From Gemmatimonadota bacterium (GTDB taxonomy: Bacteria > JAAXHH01), in contig VXTP01000046.1 of NCBI GenBank assembly GCA_009837395.1, positions 1 through 64,000 on the forward strand: DNA of 64,000 nucleotides, written 5' to 3'. The position numbers and the translations under genes were made by a program. Below are positions 17,154-28,772 of this stretch, piece after piece (the first letter of the stretch is position 1; each line of letters starts with the position of its first letter). The notes below the pieces were generated by a model, which saw only the letters and a program-made list of their open reading frames with translations, made no database searches and was not told where the DNA came from.

Positions 17154-18194
17154 CTACACAACCGGCATTTCCACGCCGAGTCCGGCCGCGGTTTCCGAGA
17201 TCGTGTTCCAGGTCTTGTCCGGAATGTAGATGCCCTCGGCGAGCCGCTGGCGTCGGACGTCCTCTTCGATTTCGCCCGGGGCGTATACCCTTTCGAACCC
17301 CGGCAGGGGTTTCGCCGAACCCACGTAGGCGACGTGGGCTTCGATTTCCGCCTTGTAGTCGGCCGGGTCCATGAAGGCCCCGATGTCCAGTGCGGCGATC
17401 AGGATCCCGCCGCCGCCCTTGCCGCCCGTGCACCCGGCGTTCGACAGGGGGCCGATGATCATCTCGATCATCATGGCCAGCCCGTGTCCCTTGTGGCCGA
17501 ACTGCAGGCCGCCCAGGGGCAGCACGGCCACCTGGTCCGGCTCGGCGTGGTACCGGCTGCCGTCGTTCACGTAGCGGCCCTGCTGGTCGATCAGCCAGCC
17601 GTCCGGCATGGGCTCGCCGCGCTCGATCTTCTGTTCCACCTTGCCGCCCGCGACCACGCTGAGCGTCATGTCCAGCATGAGCGGCGGACCCTTCTCCCGG
17701 GGCACGGCGAAGGCGATGGGCTCGGGGCGCAGGCGCCGGTCGGCGCTGCCGTAGGGCGCCACGAATTCACCGCCGCCGTTCAAACCCACCATGCCGATCA
17801 TGCCCTGTTCGGCGATCCGCGGGGTGAAGTCGCCCAGCCGGCCGATGTGGGAAACATTCCGCAGGGCGATCATGCCGATCGTGGCTTTGCGCGCCTTTTC
17901 CACCGCCAGGTACAGGGCCTTCGTCACCGCCACGATGCCGTTGGCGCCGTTCCCGTCGATCTGCGCGAATCCGGGCCGGTCCGCCACCACGATATGGTCT
18001 TCCCAGGGCCTGTAATCCTCCTGGAGGGACGGGACGTACCGGGGCATGAACCACACGCCATGTGAATCGTGCCCGAGCAGGTTGCTGGTCGTCAGGTGAT
18101 CGGCGAGTATATGGGCGTCTTCCGCCGGAATGCCGGTCGCCTCGAAGATCGCGCGGCTCAGGCAGTTTAGCTTATCGAAGGGCACTACGGGCAT
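17154..18194 (-). CDS. Malate/L-lactate dehydrogenase (Ldh2) family oxidoreductase
   Basis: 346 aa from the ATG at 18194, with AGGAG 8 bp upstream. SNLLGHDSHGVWFMPRYV is the conserved N-terminal motif with the catalytic His; GANGIVAVTKAL and GHKGHGLAMMIEMI are further family signatures of the Ldh2 fold (malate, ureidoglycolate or sulfolactate dehydrogenases). NAD(P)-dependent oxidation of a 2-hydroxy acid is expected. It heads the operon with the Gfo/Idh gene. Confidence 0.9.
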   Translation of the reverse strand: MPVVPFDKLNCLSRAIFEATGIPAEDAHILADHLTTSNLLGHDSHGVWFMPRYVPSLQEDYRPWEDHIVVADRPGFAQIDGNGANGIVAVTKALYLAVEKARKATIGMIALRNVSHIGRLGDFTPRIAEQGMIGMVGLNGGGEFVAPYGSADRRLRPEPIAFAVPREKGPPLMLDMTLSVVAGGKVEQKIERGEPMPDGWLIDQQGRYVNDGSRYHAEPDQVAVLPLGGLQFGHKGHGLAMMIEMIIGPLSNAGCTGGKGGGGILIAALDIGAFMDPADYKAEIEAHVAYVGSAKPLPGFERVYAPGEIEEDVRRQRLAEGIYIPDKTWNTISETAAGLGVEMPVV

Positions 18195-18400
18195 GGATCG
18201 ACTCCTGTGATTTCCGTAAGCGTGGCGAGGTGGGAAGTGGATACATCCTATATATTCGGTCTTGTAATGAAAATAGTCTTCTACTGATGCATTGGAAAGA
18301 AAACGAATCCATATACGAGAACTCATGCTTAAATAACCACTGAATATACAAATGCCACTCCCAATAGAATTCATTCCGATTAAGGAAGAGGAACAGTGAA

Positions 18401-18568
18401 ATGCCAAAAACACCCCAACCTCCAGAAAAAGGGTACGGGCCAACTCGCAGGAACATAAACCCACGGGGATTCAGGCCGAAACCTAATCCGAACAGACCTG
18501 CGAATCCGAAACCTCCCAATGTGGGTAGTGCCCTAAAGCCACCCCCCCCAAACCCAGGTAGTCCCTAA
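18401..18568 (+). CDS. 55-aa proline-rich basic small protein
   Basis: Not in the ORF track because it is under 60 aa. The ATG at 18401 is preceded by AAGGAAGAGGAA, a strong Shine-Dalgarno. The product begins MPKTPQPPEKGYGPTRR and is about one third proline with many Lys/Arg and Asn (RPKPNPNRPANPKPP, then PPPPNPGSP). A strong terminator follows 30 bp after the stop. There is no signal peptide or membrane segment. The function is unknown; it may be an RNA/ribosome-associated or structural peptide, or a chance ORF inside a small RNA. Confidence 0.55.
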   Translation: MPKTPQPPEKGYGPTRRNINPRGFRPKPNPNRPANPKPPNVGSALKPPPPNPGSP

Positions 18569-18597
18569 AGCCCTAAATCCAACATTGACTGAAACTC

Positions 18598-18628
18598 AAA
18601 CCCCGCTTCCCGGAGCGGGGTTTGTTTT
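18598..18628 (+). terminator. Rho-independent terminator after the small proline-rich gene
   Basis: AAACCCCGCT (18598-18607), loop TCCCGG, AGCGGGGTTT (18614-18623), then GTTTT. The 10-bp perfect stem with T-run ends the unit begun near 18401. Confidence 0.85.
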
Positions 18629-18687
18629 ATTAGAAAGGATAGTTCAAGTGTTTCCAAAGTCGTTGACAATCAGATTTGCGAATGCCC

Positions 18688-18716
18688 TTGACACGCCAGA
18701 CTGACATGTCTAAATT
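18688..18716 (+). promoter_or_regulatory. Candidate sigma70 promoter upstream of groES
   Basis: TTGACA (18688-18693), 17 bp, TAAATT (18711-18716). The predicted start near 18723 is followed at once by the overlapping TGGCA-type dyads. It is nearly 300 bp from groES, so it may instead drive a leader or small RNA. Confidence 0.4.
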
Positions 18717-18963
18717 GGCCTGTTGCGTTATTTTGGCAATGCCATTATGGCACTATTGGCGGAATATGACAGATTGGCAGAAAACGAGGGGCGTGGGGCA
18801 GTACTACCTGGTGTTTCGCTGCAATGTGCATAACACCATAAATTCCAACTATTTAAACTTTAGTAACCAGGTTTTGTAAGCGGTGTACTCCATCGTGGCA
18901 CGGATATTGCAATAAAGAAAGCGGACGAGATTATCGTTCACTATGTTGCTGATTTCAAAACGT

Positions 18964-18981
18964 GCTGATTTCAAAATCAGC
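18964..18981. promoter_or_regulatory. Palindrome in the groES leader
   Basis: GCTGATTT-CA-AAATCAGC, a perfect 8-bp dyad 32 bp before the groES ATG, preceded by a direct copy of its first 13 bases. It could be an operator replacing CIRCE or an RNA hairpin; nothing in the sequence decides between these. Confidence 0.45.
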
Positions 18982-19013
18982 GTTCTTATCACCATTGAAA
19001 GGAGCAGGAAGCA

Positions 19014-19301
19014 ATGAACGTACAACCTTTGGGCGACCGGGTCCTGGTCAAACGCCTCGAGGAAGAAGAGGTACAGCGCGGCGGTATCATCATCCCCGAT
19101 ACGGCCAAGGAAAAGCCTCAGCAGGGCGAGGTCGTGGCGGCCGGTCCGGGGCGCGTCGGCGACAACGGCGACCGCGTGTCGCTGGAAGTCAAGGTCGGCG
19201 ACAAGATCCTCTTTGGCAAGTACTCCGGCACGGAAGTCAATCTGGATGATTCCGAATACCTCATGATGCGGGAAGAGGACATCCTGGGTATTGTGTCGTA
19301 G
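19014..19301 (+). CDS. groES: Co-chaperonin GroES
   Basis: 95-aa GroES of usual length. [15 protein letters not shown] opens the beta-barrel, [24 protein letters not shown] is the mobile loop that contacts GroEL, and [17 protein letters not shown] is the conserved end of the fold. It caps the GroEL cavity during ATP-dependent folding. AAAGGAGCAGG precedes the ATG. It is co-transcribed with groEL 77 bp downstream. Confidence 0.97.
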   Translation: MNVQPLGDRVLVKRLEEEEVQRGGIIIPDTAKEKPQQGEVVAAGPGRVGDNGDRVSLEVKVGDKILFGKYSGTEVNLDDSEYLMMREEDILGIVS

Positions 19302-19348
19302 ATCATCGAGTGTCCGAACCGTAACCTTTAAGGTCCGGTTACGGCTGA

Positions 19349-21031
<1,683 letters not shown>

Positions 21032-21071
21032 GCCTCCAGACCATCCTGCCGGGCAGTTCTGGTACGTGAAG

Positions 21072-21108
21072 ACCGGCGTCGGCTAACCCAGTCGACGCCG
21101 GTTTTGTT
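21072..21108 (+). terminator. Rho-independent terminator after groEL
   Basis: ACCGGCGTCG (21072-21081), an 11-nt loop, CGACGCCGGT (21093-21102), then TTTGTT. The perfect 10-bp stem lies only 12 bp before the fmdB-like start, so that gene relies on read-through or a promoter inside this spacer. Confidence 0.85.
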
Positions 21109-21120
21109 AGGAAGGAACGC

Positions 21121-21507
21121 ATGCCTACCTATCAGTATCGTTGCAACGAATGCAGCCACGAGTTCTCCGAGTTCCAGTCGATCACGGCGGATCCTCTGTC
21201 CACGTGTCCGGAATGCGGCTGTGCCGTGAAACGCCTCATCAGCGGTGGAGCGGGCTTCCTGTTCAAGGGCGATGGATTCTACACCACGGACTACCGGAGC
21301 GAGAACTACAAGCAGGCCGAGAAGGCCGACCGGGAATCCTCGTCGTCCGGGTCCGACGGGTCCAAATCCGACGGCACCAAGTCCGACGCCAAGTCCAGCG
21401 GCGGGTCCTCCGACGCGTCCGGTTCCGGTGACAAGTCGAAATCCGAAGCTTCCTCGAAGACCGATTCGTCTTCCGGCCAGCCTGGCCAGCCTGGCCAATC
21501 TGGCTAG
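21121..21507 (+). CDS. FmdB-family zinc-ribbon protein
   Basis: 128 aa. MPTYQYRCNECSHEF and STCPECGCAVKRLISGG form the FmdB-type zinc ribbon (two CxxC pairs); a GFLFKGDGFYTTDY motif follows. The C-terminal half is a low-complexity Ser/Lys/Asp/Gly tail ending GQPGQPGQSG, encoded by short repeats. The family is called a putative regulatory protein, but its function is not settled. It lies between groEL and the MoxR gene. Confidence 0.85.
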   Translation: MPTYQYRCNECSHEFSEFQSITADPLSTCPECGCAVKRLISGGAGFLFKGDGFYTTDYRSENYKQAEKADRESSSSGSDGSKSDGTKSDAKSSGGSSDASGSGDKSKSEASSKTDSSSGQPGQPGQSG

Positions 21508-21558
21508 CAAGGTCCGCCTGGTCCGGCCGGTCCGTCCGGCTCCAACTGAAGGATGAAC

Positions 21559-22568
<1,010 letters not shown>

Positions 22569-22572
<4 letters not shown>

Positions 22573-23450
22573 TACCCAGGCAGATCATCCAGAAGATCCG
22601 GCAGATCGAGATCCGGACCAAGCATCTCGTGAACGACGTGTTCAGCGGCGAGTACCACAGCGTCTTCAAGGGGCGCGGCATGGAGTTCGCCGAGGTGCGC
22701 GAATACGAACCTGGCGACGAGATCCGGTCGATCGACTGGAACGTAACCGCCCGCCTGGGACGTCCCTATATCAAGCGGTTCATCGAGGAACGGGAGCTGA
22801 CGGTCATTCTCATGGCCGACGTCAGCGCATCGGGCCATTTCGGCACGGTGAACCAGATGAAGAGCGAGATCACCGCGGAGATCTGCGCGCTGCTGGCCTA
22901 CGCGGCGATCCAGAACAACGACCGCGTCGGCCTGCTCATGTTCACCGACCAGATCGAGAAGTACATCCCGCCGAAGAAGGGCCGGACCCATATCCTGCGG
23001 GTGATCCGGGAAGTGTTATACAACCAGCCCGGTCACACCGGCACCGACCTGACGCAGGCGCTTGAATACCTGAACCGGCTGCTGACGCGCCGGAGCATCG
23101 TCTTCATCCTGTCCGATTTCCTGACCGAGGACTACATGAAGCCACTGCGCGTGGCCAGCAAGCGTCACGACGTGGTCGCGGTCACGATCACGGACCCGAG
23201 GGAACTCAGCCTGCCTAGCGTCGGCCTGATCGAGCTGCAGGACGCGGAGACGGGAGAAGAGGTACTCGTCGACACCGGCGACGCCGGCTGGCGCAGGCAG
23301 TATGCCGAGTACAACGAAGCCCTCCGCAAAGCGCGCGACCAGCAGTTCAGGGTGACCGGCGTGGATGCCATCCACATCCGCACGGACGAGCCCTATATCG
23401 ATCCGCTGCTGCAGTTCTTTAAGCTGCGCGAACGCAAATTCGCACGGTGA
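22569..23450 (+). CDS. DUF58 domain protein
   Basis: 293 aa, TTG start overlapping the MoxR stop by 4 bp. VFKGRGMEFAEVREYEPGDEIRSIDWN is the DUF58 signature; the following VILMADVSASGHFG is a degenerate VWA-type fold. DUF58 proteins pair with MoxR ATPases in BAT and related clusters and are thought to be MoxR clients. There is no membrane segment, so it is probably cytoplasmic. Confidence 0.92.
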
Positions 23451-23468
23451 TCGGATGGCAACAAAGGC

Positions 23469-23497
23469 TTGCTTTACATCACTTTGTGCCATAAATT
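23469..23497 (+). promoter_or_regulatory. Candidate promoter of the ABC exporter operon
   Basis: TTGCTT (23469-23474), 17 bp, TAAATT (23492-23497). It lies in the only gap over 100 bp between the MoxR/DUF58 pair and the ABC genes. A GCGCG-TTT-CGCGC inverted repeat follows in the leader. Confidence 0.5.
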
Positions 23498-23562
23498 AGG
23501 ATACTTTGAAAATCGCCGCGCGTTTCGCGCGCAGGTTGTGACGACGGCGTTGGGAGCCTGAC

Positions 23563-24510
23563 GTGATCGAAGTAAAGGACCTGACCAAGAAGTACGGAAA
23601 TTTTACCGCGGTCCGGGACGTGAGTTTCGAGGTCGAAAAGGGCGAGATCCTCGGGTTCCTTGGACCGAACGCCGCGGGCAAGACCACGACCATGCGGGTG
23701 CTGACGTGCTTCATGCCCGCGACGGCCGGCACCGCCCGGGTGGCGGGTTTCGATACCTTCAGCCAGTCCCTCGACGTGCGCCGCAGGGTGGGATACCTGC
23801 CGGAGAACGTACCCCTCTACCTTGACATGCGGGTCCGCCCCTACCTGGAGTTCATCGCCAAGATCAAGGACATCCCGTCCCGCGATCGCAAGAAGGCCGT
23901 CAACCGCGTGATCGAGCTGGCCGCCCTGGAAGAGGTCGAGCACCGGATCGTCGGCCACTGTTCCAAGGGGTATCGCCAGCGGGTGGGCCTGGCCCAGGCG
24001 CTGATCCACGATCCGGACGTCCTGATCCTGGACGAGCCGACCAACGGCCTCGACCCCAAGCAGATCAACGAGGTCCGGGAGGTGATCAAGGGCCTGGCCG
24101 GGGACCATACCATCATTCTGAGCAGCCATATTCTGCCCGAGGTGAGCAAGACCTGTGAGCGCGTGGTCATCATCGACCAGGGCCGGATCGTGGCCGGGGA
24201 CACGCCGGCCAACCTCGATGCGCAATTGCGAGGTTCGCAGTCCATTTCCGCGCAGATCCGGGGACCGGTCAGCGAGGTGATGGACCTGTTGAAGGAGAAG
24301 GATGGCGTCGTGGACGTGAAGACCAGGTCTTCCCTCGGCGACGGCCTTTGGCAGTACGAAATCGACGTCGTTCCGGGACGGGATCTCCGTTCCGAGGTGG
24401 CAACCTCGGTGGTCGGAAGCAACTGGGACCTCGTGGAACTCACCACGGCCGGCATGAGCCTGGAGGAGATCTTCCTCGAGCTGACGACCCAGGAAGAGGA
24501 GGGCGACTGA
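23563..24510 (+). CDS. ABC transporter ATP-binding protein (GldA-like)
   Basis: 315 aa, GTG start. Walker A is GPNAAGKTTT, the signature is SKGYRQRVGLAQAL, Walker B is VLILDEPTNGLDP, and the switch His is in ILSSHILPEV. It is an ABC-2-type exporter ATPase with a C-terminal extension (SISAQIRGPVSEVMDLL). It is followed directly by its permease and by GldG and DUF4340 genes, the arrangement called a gliding-motility-type ABC system; many carriers do not glide, so the substrate is unknown. Confidence 0.92.
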   Translation: MIEVKDLTKKYGNFTAVRDVSFEVEKGEILGFLGPNAAGKTTTMRVLTCFMPATAGTARVAGFDTFSQSLDVRRRVGYLPENVPLYLDMRVRPYLEFIAKIKDIPSRDRKKAVNRVIELAALEEVEHRIVGHCSKGYRQRVGLAQALIHDPDVLILDEPTNGLDPKQINEVREVIKGLAGDHTIILSSHILPEVSKTCERVVIIDQGRIVAGDTPANLDAQLRGSQSISAQIRGPVSEVMDLLKEKDGVVDVKTRSSLGDGLWQYEIDVVPGRDLRSEVATSVVGSNWDLVELTTAGMSLEEIFLELTTQEEEGD

Positions 24511-24512
24511 CG

Positions 24513-25286
24513 ATGCAGGGATTGCTGGCCATATGGGGACGTGAATTGAAGGCCTATTTCATTTCACCCATCTTCTACGCCCTTTCGACCGTATTTATTT
24601 TTTTCATAAGTCTCATGTTTTTCAGTTTTTTACAGCAATACACCCAGTATTTCATGCAGGTCGCGCAGTACCCGACCATGATGGAGCGCATCAACATCAA
24701 CGAGATGATCATGCGCCCGCTGTTCAATACCATGAGTTTCGTGGCAGTACTGATCATGATGCCAATGCTAACAATGCGTATTCTCTCCGAGGAAAAGAAG
24801 ACCGGCACGATCGAGCTGCTGCTGACCTCGCCGGTCCGCGACTGGCACGTGATCCTGGGCAAGTTCCTGGCGGCCTTCACCCTGTACACGGCCATGATCG
24901 GGCTGACGATCATCTACCCGCTGGTGCTCCAGGTATACGGCGATCCCGACTGGGATCCCATATGGGCCGGCTACCTCGGTCTTGTTCTCCTCGGGGGCGG
25001 GGTGATCACCATCGGGCTCTTCGCCTCTTCGCTGACGGAGAACCAGATCGTGGCTGCCGTGGTCTGCTTCGGCGCCGCGCTTATACTCTGGATACTGGAT
25101 GTTGTGGCGGAGTCGATGACCGGAACTCTGGGCGAGGTGGTCGGATACCTGTCCGTGCTGAGGCACTACAATACCTTCGAGATGGGCATCATCGACTCGG
25201 CGGACTGCCTCTTTTTCCTGAGTTTCATTTTCCTGGGCCTTTTCATCACGGTCCGATCGGTTGAATCGACGCGATGGCGAGGTTGA
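24513..25286 (+). CDS. ABC-2-type transporter permease (GldF-like)
   Basis: 257 aa from the ATG at 24513, two bases after the ATPase stop; the track's 24348 start runs through the ATPase gene in another frame. Membrane segments include FYALSTVFIFFISLMFFSF, VAVLIMMPMLTMRILSEEKKTG, TLYTAMIGLTIIYPLVL, LGLVLLGGGVITIGLFASSL and CFGAALILWILDVVA, about six in all. EEKKTGTIELLLTSPV is the conserved cytoplasmic loop contacting the ATPase. Confidence 0.9.
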   Translation: MQGLLAIWGRELKAYFISPIFYALSTVFIFFISLMFFSFLQQYTQYFMQVAQYPTMMERININEMIMRPLFNTMSFVAVLIMMPMLTMRILSEEKKTGTIELLLTSPVRDWHVILGKFLAAFTLYTAMIGLTIIYPLVLQVYGDPDWDPIWAGYLGLVLLGGGVITIGLFASSLTENQIVAAVVCFGAALILWILDVVAESMTGTLGEVVGYLSVLRHYNTFEMGIIDSADCLFFLSFIFLGLFITVRSVESTRWRG

Positions 25287-25359
25287 CGCCGGTCCCGAAT
25301 GGACGACCGGTCCCGCGCTTTCAAGTTGTCTGAAATCTGAATTGGGGAGATAACCGTAC

Positions 25360-26979
25360 ATGAGGAGTCTCGTTTCAACCGCCGGATACCTGGGGCTCAT
25401 CCTGATCGTAGTCAGTGGGTATCTCTACGCCTCGGATGCGACGACTCCGCGCACGGCCCTGATCGTCCTGCTGGCCGGCCTGGCGCTCGGATCGGCCTGG
25501 CTGGTCCTGGAGTGGGAGACGGTGTGGAACCTGCTGGGGCGGCGCACTACGCGGTACGGCGCCAACACCGCGGTCCTGGTCCTGCTGGTGATCGGCATCC
25601 TGGCCTTCCTGAACCTGATCGGCGCGCGGTACTCCCAGCGGTACGACACGACGGCCAACAAGCGGTTCAGCCTCGCGGACCTGTCCATCAGCGTGTTGGA
25701 AGAGCTGGAACAGGACGTCCACATCGTTGGATTCTTTAGATCCAGCGGGCCCGAAGCCATGCAACAGCACCAGATCGACGACATGCTGAATCAGTTTCAG
25801 TACCACTCGGAACACATCACCTACGAATTTGTAGACCCCGATCGCGAGCCCAGCATCGCCCGCCAGTACAATATCTCCGCCTACGGAACGATCGTGTTCG
25901 AGAGCGAAGACAAAACCGAGCACATCAACCGCTACCTTGAGTCGAGCGTGACCAACGCGCTGGTCAAGGTCACGCGGGAAGGCCAGAAGACCATCTACTT
26001 CCTGGAAGGGCACGGCGAGCACAACGTCAACCTGACCGACCAGGCCGGCTACAACAGGTTGCTCCAGCTGCTCGAGGACCAAAATTACATCGTCCGGAGC
26101 TTTTCGCTACTCCGCGAAGTAGAAGTCCCGGCGGACTGCAGCGTCCTCGTGGTGGCGGGTCCCCGGACCAATCTGGTGGGCAACGAGCAGGAAGCCATTC
26201 GCGACTACCTGGACCGCGGCGGCCGCGCCCTGTTCCTGATCAATCCCGACTTTCATAGTGAAAGCGCCGATCTGTCGGCGCTCCTCGCCCACTGGAAGGT
26301 GCGGATCGGCGAGAACGTTGTGATCGACGAGAGCGCCGTGGGTCGCTTGCCCGGCATGGATAGATTCATGCCGGCCGTCATTCAGTACCCGGCCCATCCT
26401 ATCACGCGCCCGCTCGGCAGCACCGTGAGTTTCTTCCCGCTGGTGCGGTCCGTCGAGCCGGCATCGGCCTCCGACGATACCGTGGAGATACAGACCATCG
26501 CCATGACAGGCCCCCGCAGCTGGGCGGAGACCACACTACCGGGATCGGTCGAAGAAGACATTGAGTACGTACCCGTGCTGGACCCCGATACTGACGAGCC
26601 CGGTCCCATTTCGATCGCCGTGGCCATCACGGCCGTCCCCAGGGCGCTGCCTCGCAGGGACATGCGGACGCTGACGCCCCAGGAGATGGCGATGCGGCCG
26701 GAGGAGCACGAGCTGAAGACCCGCATCGTGGTCGTCGGCACATCATCCTTCGCGTCCAATGCCCACATCATACGGGGGGGCAACGGCGACCTGGCCCTGA
26801 ACATCCTCAACTGGCTCGCCCAGGAGGAGGACCTGCTCGCGATCCGGCCCAAGTCCAGCGACACCAGGCTGGTTCAGATCTCGCTGAGCCAGATGCGGGA
26901 TATCTTCATCGTCACCGGCATCCTGTCGCCCATCGGCATCCTGATCGCGGGCGTCGTGGTGTGGTGGAGAAGGAAATAG
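25360..26979 (+). CDS. GldG-like ABC transport auxiliary protein
   Basis: 539 aa. There are three N-terminal membrane helices, a large extracytoplasmic domain (YDTTANKRFSLADLSISVLEEL, IYFLEGHGEHNVNLTD, GGRALFLINP) and one C-terminal helix (IFIVTGILSPIGILIAGVVVWW). It matches the COG3225/GldG-type auxiliary subunit of uncharacterised ABC systems. It probably works with the upstream permease and the downstream DUF4340 protein at the cell envelope. Confidence 0.85.
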   Translation: MRSLVSTAGYLGLILIVVSGYLYASDATTPRTALIVLLAGLALGSAWLVLEWETVWNLLGRRTTRYGANTAVLVLLVIGILAFLNLIGARYSQRYDTTANKRFSLADLSISVLEELEQDVHIVGFFRSSGPEAMQQHQIDDMLNQFQYHSEHITYEFVDPDREPSIARQYNISAYGTIVFESEDKTEHINRYLESSVTNALVKVTREGQKTIYFLEGHGEHNVNLTDQAGYNRLLQLLEDQNYIVRSFSLLREVEVPADCSVLVVAGPRTNLVGNEQEAIRDYLDRGGRALFLINPDFHSESADLSALLAHWKVRIGENVVIDESAVGRLPGMDRFMPAVIQYPAHPITRPLGSTVSFFPLVRSVEPASASDDTVEIQTIAMTGPRSWAETTLPGSVEEDIEYVPVLDPDTDEPGPISIAVAITAVPRALPRRDMRTLTPQEMAMRPEEHELKTRIVVVGTSSFASNAHIIRGGNGDLALNILNWLAQEEDLLAIRPKSSDTRLVQISLSQMRDIFIVTGILSPIGILIAGVVVWWRRK

Positions 26980-26992
26980 GAGGCGAAGCGCC

Positions 26993-28771
26993 GTGAGCGG
27001 TGGACGGTACACGATCGTGCTGGCCGTGATCCTGGGATTGCTGGCGGCAGTTTTCTTCCTCTTCGTGCTCGAGGAAGAAGAAGTCGCGGTAGCCGAGCGC
27101 GTGTTCGAGCTCAACGCGGAAGAGGTCGTCGAGATCAAGGTTGCCGTGAACGGCGCGGTCACCACGATCGAGAAGGTCCCGTTGGAAGGCTGGGTGATTA
27201 CCGATCCGGTCCGCTACGCGGCGGACCCGGACATCGTGGTTACGCTGCTGCGGGAATTCTCCGCCCTGTCCCCGGCCCGGACCATCGCCGATTCGGCGGA
27301 GGTCCTGGCGGAGTATGGCCTCGAGCAGCCGTCGGCGTCCGTCGAGGTCATCCGGGGTCTCGACAGCCCCATGGTATTGCAGCTGGGAGACGTGAACCCG
27401 ACGGGCGCGGCCCATTACGCCGTGGAACAGGGCACGCGGCGCGTGTTTCTCATCTCCGCGCAGATCAACGGGAACCTGCGCAAGACGACCGATGCACTGC
27501 GGGACCGCAGGCTGATGCGGGTCGAACAGAACGAGGTGGAGGAGATTGTCCTCGAAAAGGGCGGCCGCCGCGTCGTCCTAAGGCTGGACCCCTTCGGGAC
27601 CTGGCGCGTGGAAGCGCCTTACCGGCTGCCGGCGGAGCGCGATGAAGTGATCAACGCGTTAAGTACGATCATCAACACCACGGCCGTTACCTTTGTCGAC
27701 GACGCGCCGTCTTCGCTTGCAGGATACGGCCTGGCGGATCCGGTGATGTCGGCGACCGTGAAATCCGGCGACGGCAGCGTCCTCCATACGCTATCACTGG
27801 GCAATGAGGAGATGGGCCAGGTCTACGCCATGACCAGCGAAAGGCGCAACGTGTATTCGGTCTCGATGTCGGTTCCGCGGCAGCTGGACCGGGAGCCCGA
27901 TTTCTACCGGCGCCTCACGGCCTTCGATTTCCGGTCCCACAGGGTCCCCACTTTTTCGATGAACATCGGAGACGAGAACGTTGCCCTGGTCAAGCATGCC
28001 TTCGAGGACTGGCGGATGACGTCGCCTTACGAGCTGAGAGCGAATGACCAGTTCATCACGGCCATGCTGGACAGCCTGGAGATCATGCGCGTGCGGGACC
28101 ACATCCCGGCGACGGCCGCGAACAGAGCGACATACGGTTTCGAGCAACCGGTCGCCCGCCTTTCGCTTACGATCGATGACCGGGTGAACCCCCAGGAAAT
28201 CATGGTCGGGTCGGACTCCGGCGACGGGCAGTTCACCTACGTCATGGATCCGGCGGAAGAATGGATCTACGCGGTGGACGCCGCCAGCCTGCAGCGCATG
28301 CCGGCTTCCGCGATCGAGTTGCGCGACAACAAGATCCTGCGGTTCAAGGGCTACGAGGTACACATGTTCGAAGTGGTCACGGCCGACGAACGGCTGCGGG
28401 TGCGCCGCGACCAGAAGCAGAGAGTCGTGTGGAAACTGGAAGAGCCTTCCACGGGCGACGCGGACGCGATCTCGGTCGGCCGGGCCTTCAGCGAACTGGA
28501 TTCATTGTATTCGGAGGCCTTCGTAACGGCGGACCCCGAAGCGGACCTGGCAACCTTCGGACTGGACCGGCCGGTCATGGAACTGACGTTGCAGGTCGGG
28601 GGGCGGGACAACGTTCCGGAAGAGCGCCTGTCACTCATCGTAGGCAAATCCCTCCCCGGCGACGAAAACCTGGTCTACGTCAAGCAAAGGAACAGCCCCG
28701 TCGTTTCCCTGGCCAGGGCCGGGTTCATCGCCCGGATCAACGAAATGGTCGCCCAGACACCGAAATCGTGA
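26993..28771 (+). CDS. DUF4340 domain protein
   Basis: 592 aa, GTG start. A single N-terminal membrane anchor (YTIVLAVILGLLAAVFFLFVL) precedes repeated beta-rich DUF4340 units with motifs such as EYGLEQPSASVEV, GYGLADPVMSATV, TYGFEQPVARLSL and TFGLDRPVMELTL, apparently four copies. The family regularly accompanies GldG in ABC clusters; its biochemical function is unknown. It begins 13 bp after the GldG stop. Confidence 0.85.
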   Translation: MSGGRYTIVLAVILGLLAAVFFLFVLEEEEVAVAERVFELNAEEVVEIKVAVNGAVTTIEKVPLEGWVITDPVRYAADPDIVVTLLREFSALSPARTIADSAEVLAEYGLEQPSASVEVIRGLDSPMVLQLGDVNPTGAAHYAVEQGTRRVFLISAQINGNLRKTTDALRDRRLMRVEQNEVEEIVLEKGGRRVVLRLDPFGTWRVEAPYRLPAERDEVINALSTIINTTAVTFVDDAPSSLAGYGLADPVMSATVKSGDGSVLHTLSLGNEEMGQVYAMTSERRNVYSVSMSVPRQLDREPDFYRRLTAFDFRSHRVPTFSMNIGDENVALVKHAFEDWRMTSPYELRANDQFITAMLDSLEIMRVRDHIPATAANRATYGFEQPVARLSLTIDDRVNPQEIMVGSDSGDGQFTYVMDPAEEWIYAVDAASLQRMPASAIELRDNKILRFKGYEVHMFEVVTADERLRVRRDQKQRVVWKLEEPSTGDADAISVGRAFSELDSLYSEAFVTADPEADLATFGLDRPVMELTLQVGGRDNVPEERLSLIVGKSLPGDENLVYVKQRNSPVVSLARAGFIARINEMVAQTPKS

Positions 28772-28772
28772 C

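Larger units (their letters stand above)
18632..19013. other. Gene-free region upstream of groES with dyads
   Basis: About 380 bp, AT-rich, without a convincing gene. It holds a candidate promoter (18688-18716), overlapping inverted repeats TGGCAATGCCA (18734-18744) and TGCCATTATGGCA (18740-18752), and a direct repeat GCTGATTTCAAAA (18948-18960, 18964-18976) whose second copy forms the palindrome GCTGATTTCAAAATCAGC (18964-18981). No CIRCE element is visible. Confidence 0.6.

Noticed and set aside
18172-18519. 115-aa minus-strand ORF rich in Gly/Phe
   Set aside because: It is antisense to the better-supported 55-aa gene and overlaps the ldh start; no SD or domain.
18746-18762. TGGCAC...TTGGC as a sigma54 promoter upstream of groES
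   Set aside because: The spacing between GG and GC is 8 rather than 10 bases, and TTGG replaces TTGC.
18632-19013. CIRCE/HrcA operator before groES
   Set aside because: No TTAGCACTC-N9-GAGTGCTAA or near match was found.
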